A stretch of DNA of 64,000 nt, from assembly GCA_000525675.1 (NCBI GenBank), contig CP002190.1, positions 310,001-374,000 on the forward strand, in the 5' to 3' direction. The notes below the pieces were generated by a model. It did not search any database. It saw only the letters and a list, made by a program, of their open reading frames with translations, and was not told the origin of the DNA. Position numbers and translations under genes: made by a program. Within the stretch, counting starts at the first letter, position 1; each line of letters begins with the position of its first letter. Shown one piece after another: positions 63,384 through 64,000 of this stretch. The stretch comes from Bdellovibrio bacteriovorus W (GTDB taxonomy: Bacteria > Bdellovibrionota > Bdellovibrionia > Bdellovibrionales > Bdellovibrionaceae).

Positions 63384-63869
63384 TTATTGTAAGGCTTTTT
63401 TGATATCGCCTTCGATATCTTCGGGCTTGTCCTGCGGGGCATAGCGATTTAGGACTTCACCATTTTTTCCAATAAGGAATTTTGTAAAGTTCCACTTGAT
63501 AGCTTCAGTTCCAAAAATTCCAGGAGCTGTCGACTTCAGCCATTGATAAAGTGGATCTGCGCTATCACCATTGACGTCAATTTTATTCATTATCGGAAAT
63601 GTGACTCCATAGTTCATCTCGCAGAACGATTGAATCTCTTCATTGCTTCCTGGTTCTTGGGCACCAAATTGATTGCAAGGAAAGCCAATAATAGTGAAAC
63701 CTTGATCTTTATATTTCTTATAAAGTTCCTCTAACCCTTTGTACTGCGGAGTAAAACCACATTTGCTGGCGACGTTGACGATGAGTAAAGCTTGTCCTTG
63801 GTATTTCTCCAAAGATACAGGGTTGTTGTGGGCATCCTTAACTGTAAAGCTAAATATGTTTTGGCTCAT
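63384..63869 (-). CDS. Glutathione peroxidase-family thiol peroxidase
   Basis: A 161-residue peroxidase of the GPx family (BtuE-like). The peroxidatic Cys is in VASKCGFTPQYKGL, the resolving-Cys motif GFPCNQFG follows, and WNFTKFLIG supplies the Trp and Asn of the active site. It uses Cys instead of selenocysteine, so thioredoxin is the likely reductant. No signal peptide: cytoplasmic. AAGGA lies eight bases upstream of the ATG. Confidence 0.93.
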   Translation of the reverse strand: MSQNIFSFTVKDAHNNPVSLEKYQGQALLIVNVASKCGFTPQYKGLEELYKKYKDQGFTIIGFPCNQFGAQEPGSNEEIQSFCEMNYGVTFPIMNKIDVNGDSADPLYQWLKSTAPGIFGTEAIKWNFTKFLIGKNGEVLNRYAPQDKPEDIEGDIKKALQ

Positions 63870-64000
63870 TCTGAGATCCTTCTTTAGTTGTTCAATAATT
63901 TTTTTAATAGTCTCAACGTGGGACGAATCTATTACATCATTTTTAGAAATCCCAAAACAAGTTGAGAAAAAATTGTATTTCTCCGAGAATTTATATTATG

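Noticed and set aside
1-64000. CRISPR array, prophage or integrative element
   Set aside because: No evenly spaced direct repeats, integrase, phage structural genes or tRNA-flanked insertion are visible.

Overview
The window looks like a chromosomal segment of a Bdellovibrio-type predatory bacterium (Bdellovibrionota). Gram-negative traits are plentiful: beta-barrel outer-membrane proteins ending in aromatic residues, lipoproteins, ExbB/ExbD and a BMP-type periplasmic binding protein. Tandem flagellins, an L,D-transpeptidase lipoprotein, DivIVA in a Gram-negative setting, RNase R with a long basic tail, a TadC/FHA operon and a CFI-box C-terminus all fit. Overall base composition is moderate to AT-leaning by eye. 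The assignment is an inference from gene content; no rRNA or tRNA genes were seen.

Layout. 1-4.5 kb: HD hydrolase (cut by the window edge), L,D-transpeptidase and two flagellin genes with very similar leaders. 4.6-7.8 kb: a secreted CxxCH protein, a wHTH-nucleotidyltransferase/HEPN pair behind a four-palindrome operator, and a LysR regulator. 7.8-12 kb: rnr-ubiB, overlapping by 128 bp. 12.5-16 kb: tandem outer-membrane proteins and small secreted proteins. 16-22.4 kb: a RhtA-like exporter, then an operon for a BMP-type nucleoside ABC importer ending in a secreted S1/P1 nuclease. 22.6-26.2 kb: Crp-family regulator, TrmO, a 2OG-Fe(II) oxygenase and a membrane-anchored unknown. 26.2-26.5 kb: two unusual structured DNA elements between convergent genes. 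26.5-35.7 kb: valS, an MFS/rhodanese-like/porin operon, a beta-barrel protein, proC-divIVA-DUF167 and maf. 35.7-42.7 kb: a six-gene, tightly coupled operon of TadC, DUF192, three FHA membrane proteins and a PP2C-fold protein that lacks its metal-binding aspartates. 42.7-52.9 kb: sulfatase-like lipoprotein, ExbBD, a Gly/Ser-rich lipoprotein, phospholipid synthesis (polyprenol/diacylglycerol kinase-like, pssA), asd, a CFI-box protein and a barrel protein. 53-64 kb: truA, rplM-rpsI, alaS-recX-phosphoesterase, acyl-CoA synthetase-like, pgpA-cinA-recA and glutathione peroxidase.

How the genes work together. Much of the window is housekeeping (translation, RNA decay, recombination, phospholipid synthesis). 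The predation-relevant parts are the flagellins, the envelope proteins, and the nuclease plus nucleoside-uptake operon, which reads as a route for using prey nucleic acid.

The best candidates for something not previously described are the TadC/FHA/pseudo-PP2C operon, a 147-bp hairpin-bounded GC-rich element next to valS, the cloverleaf-like repeat beside it, the HEPN/MNT pair with its 21-bp-phased operators, and matched CsrA-like sites in both flagellin leaders.
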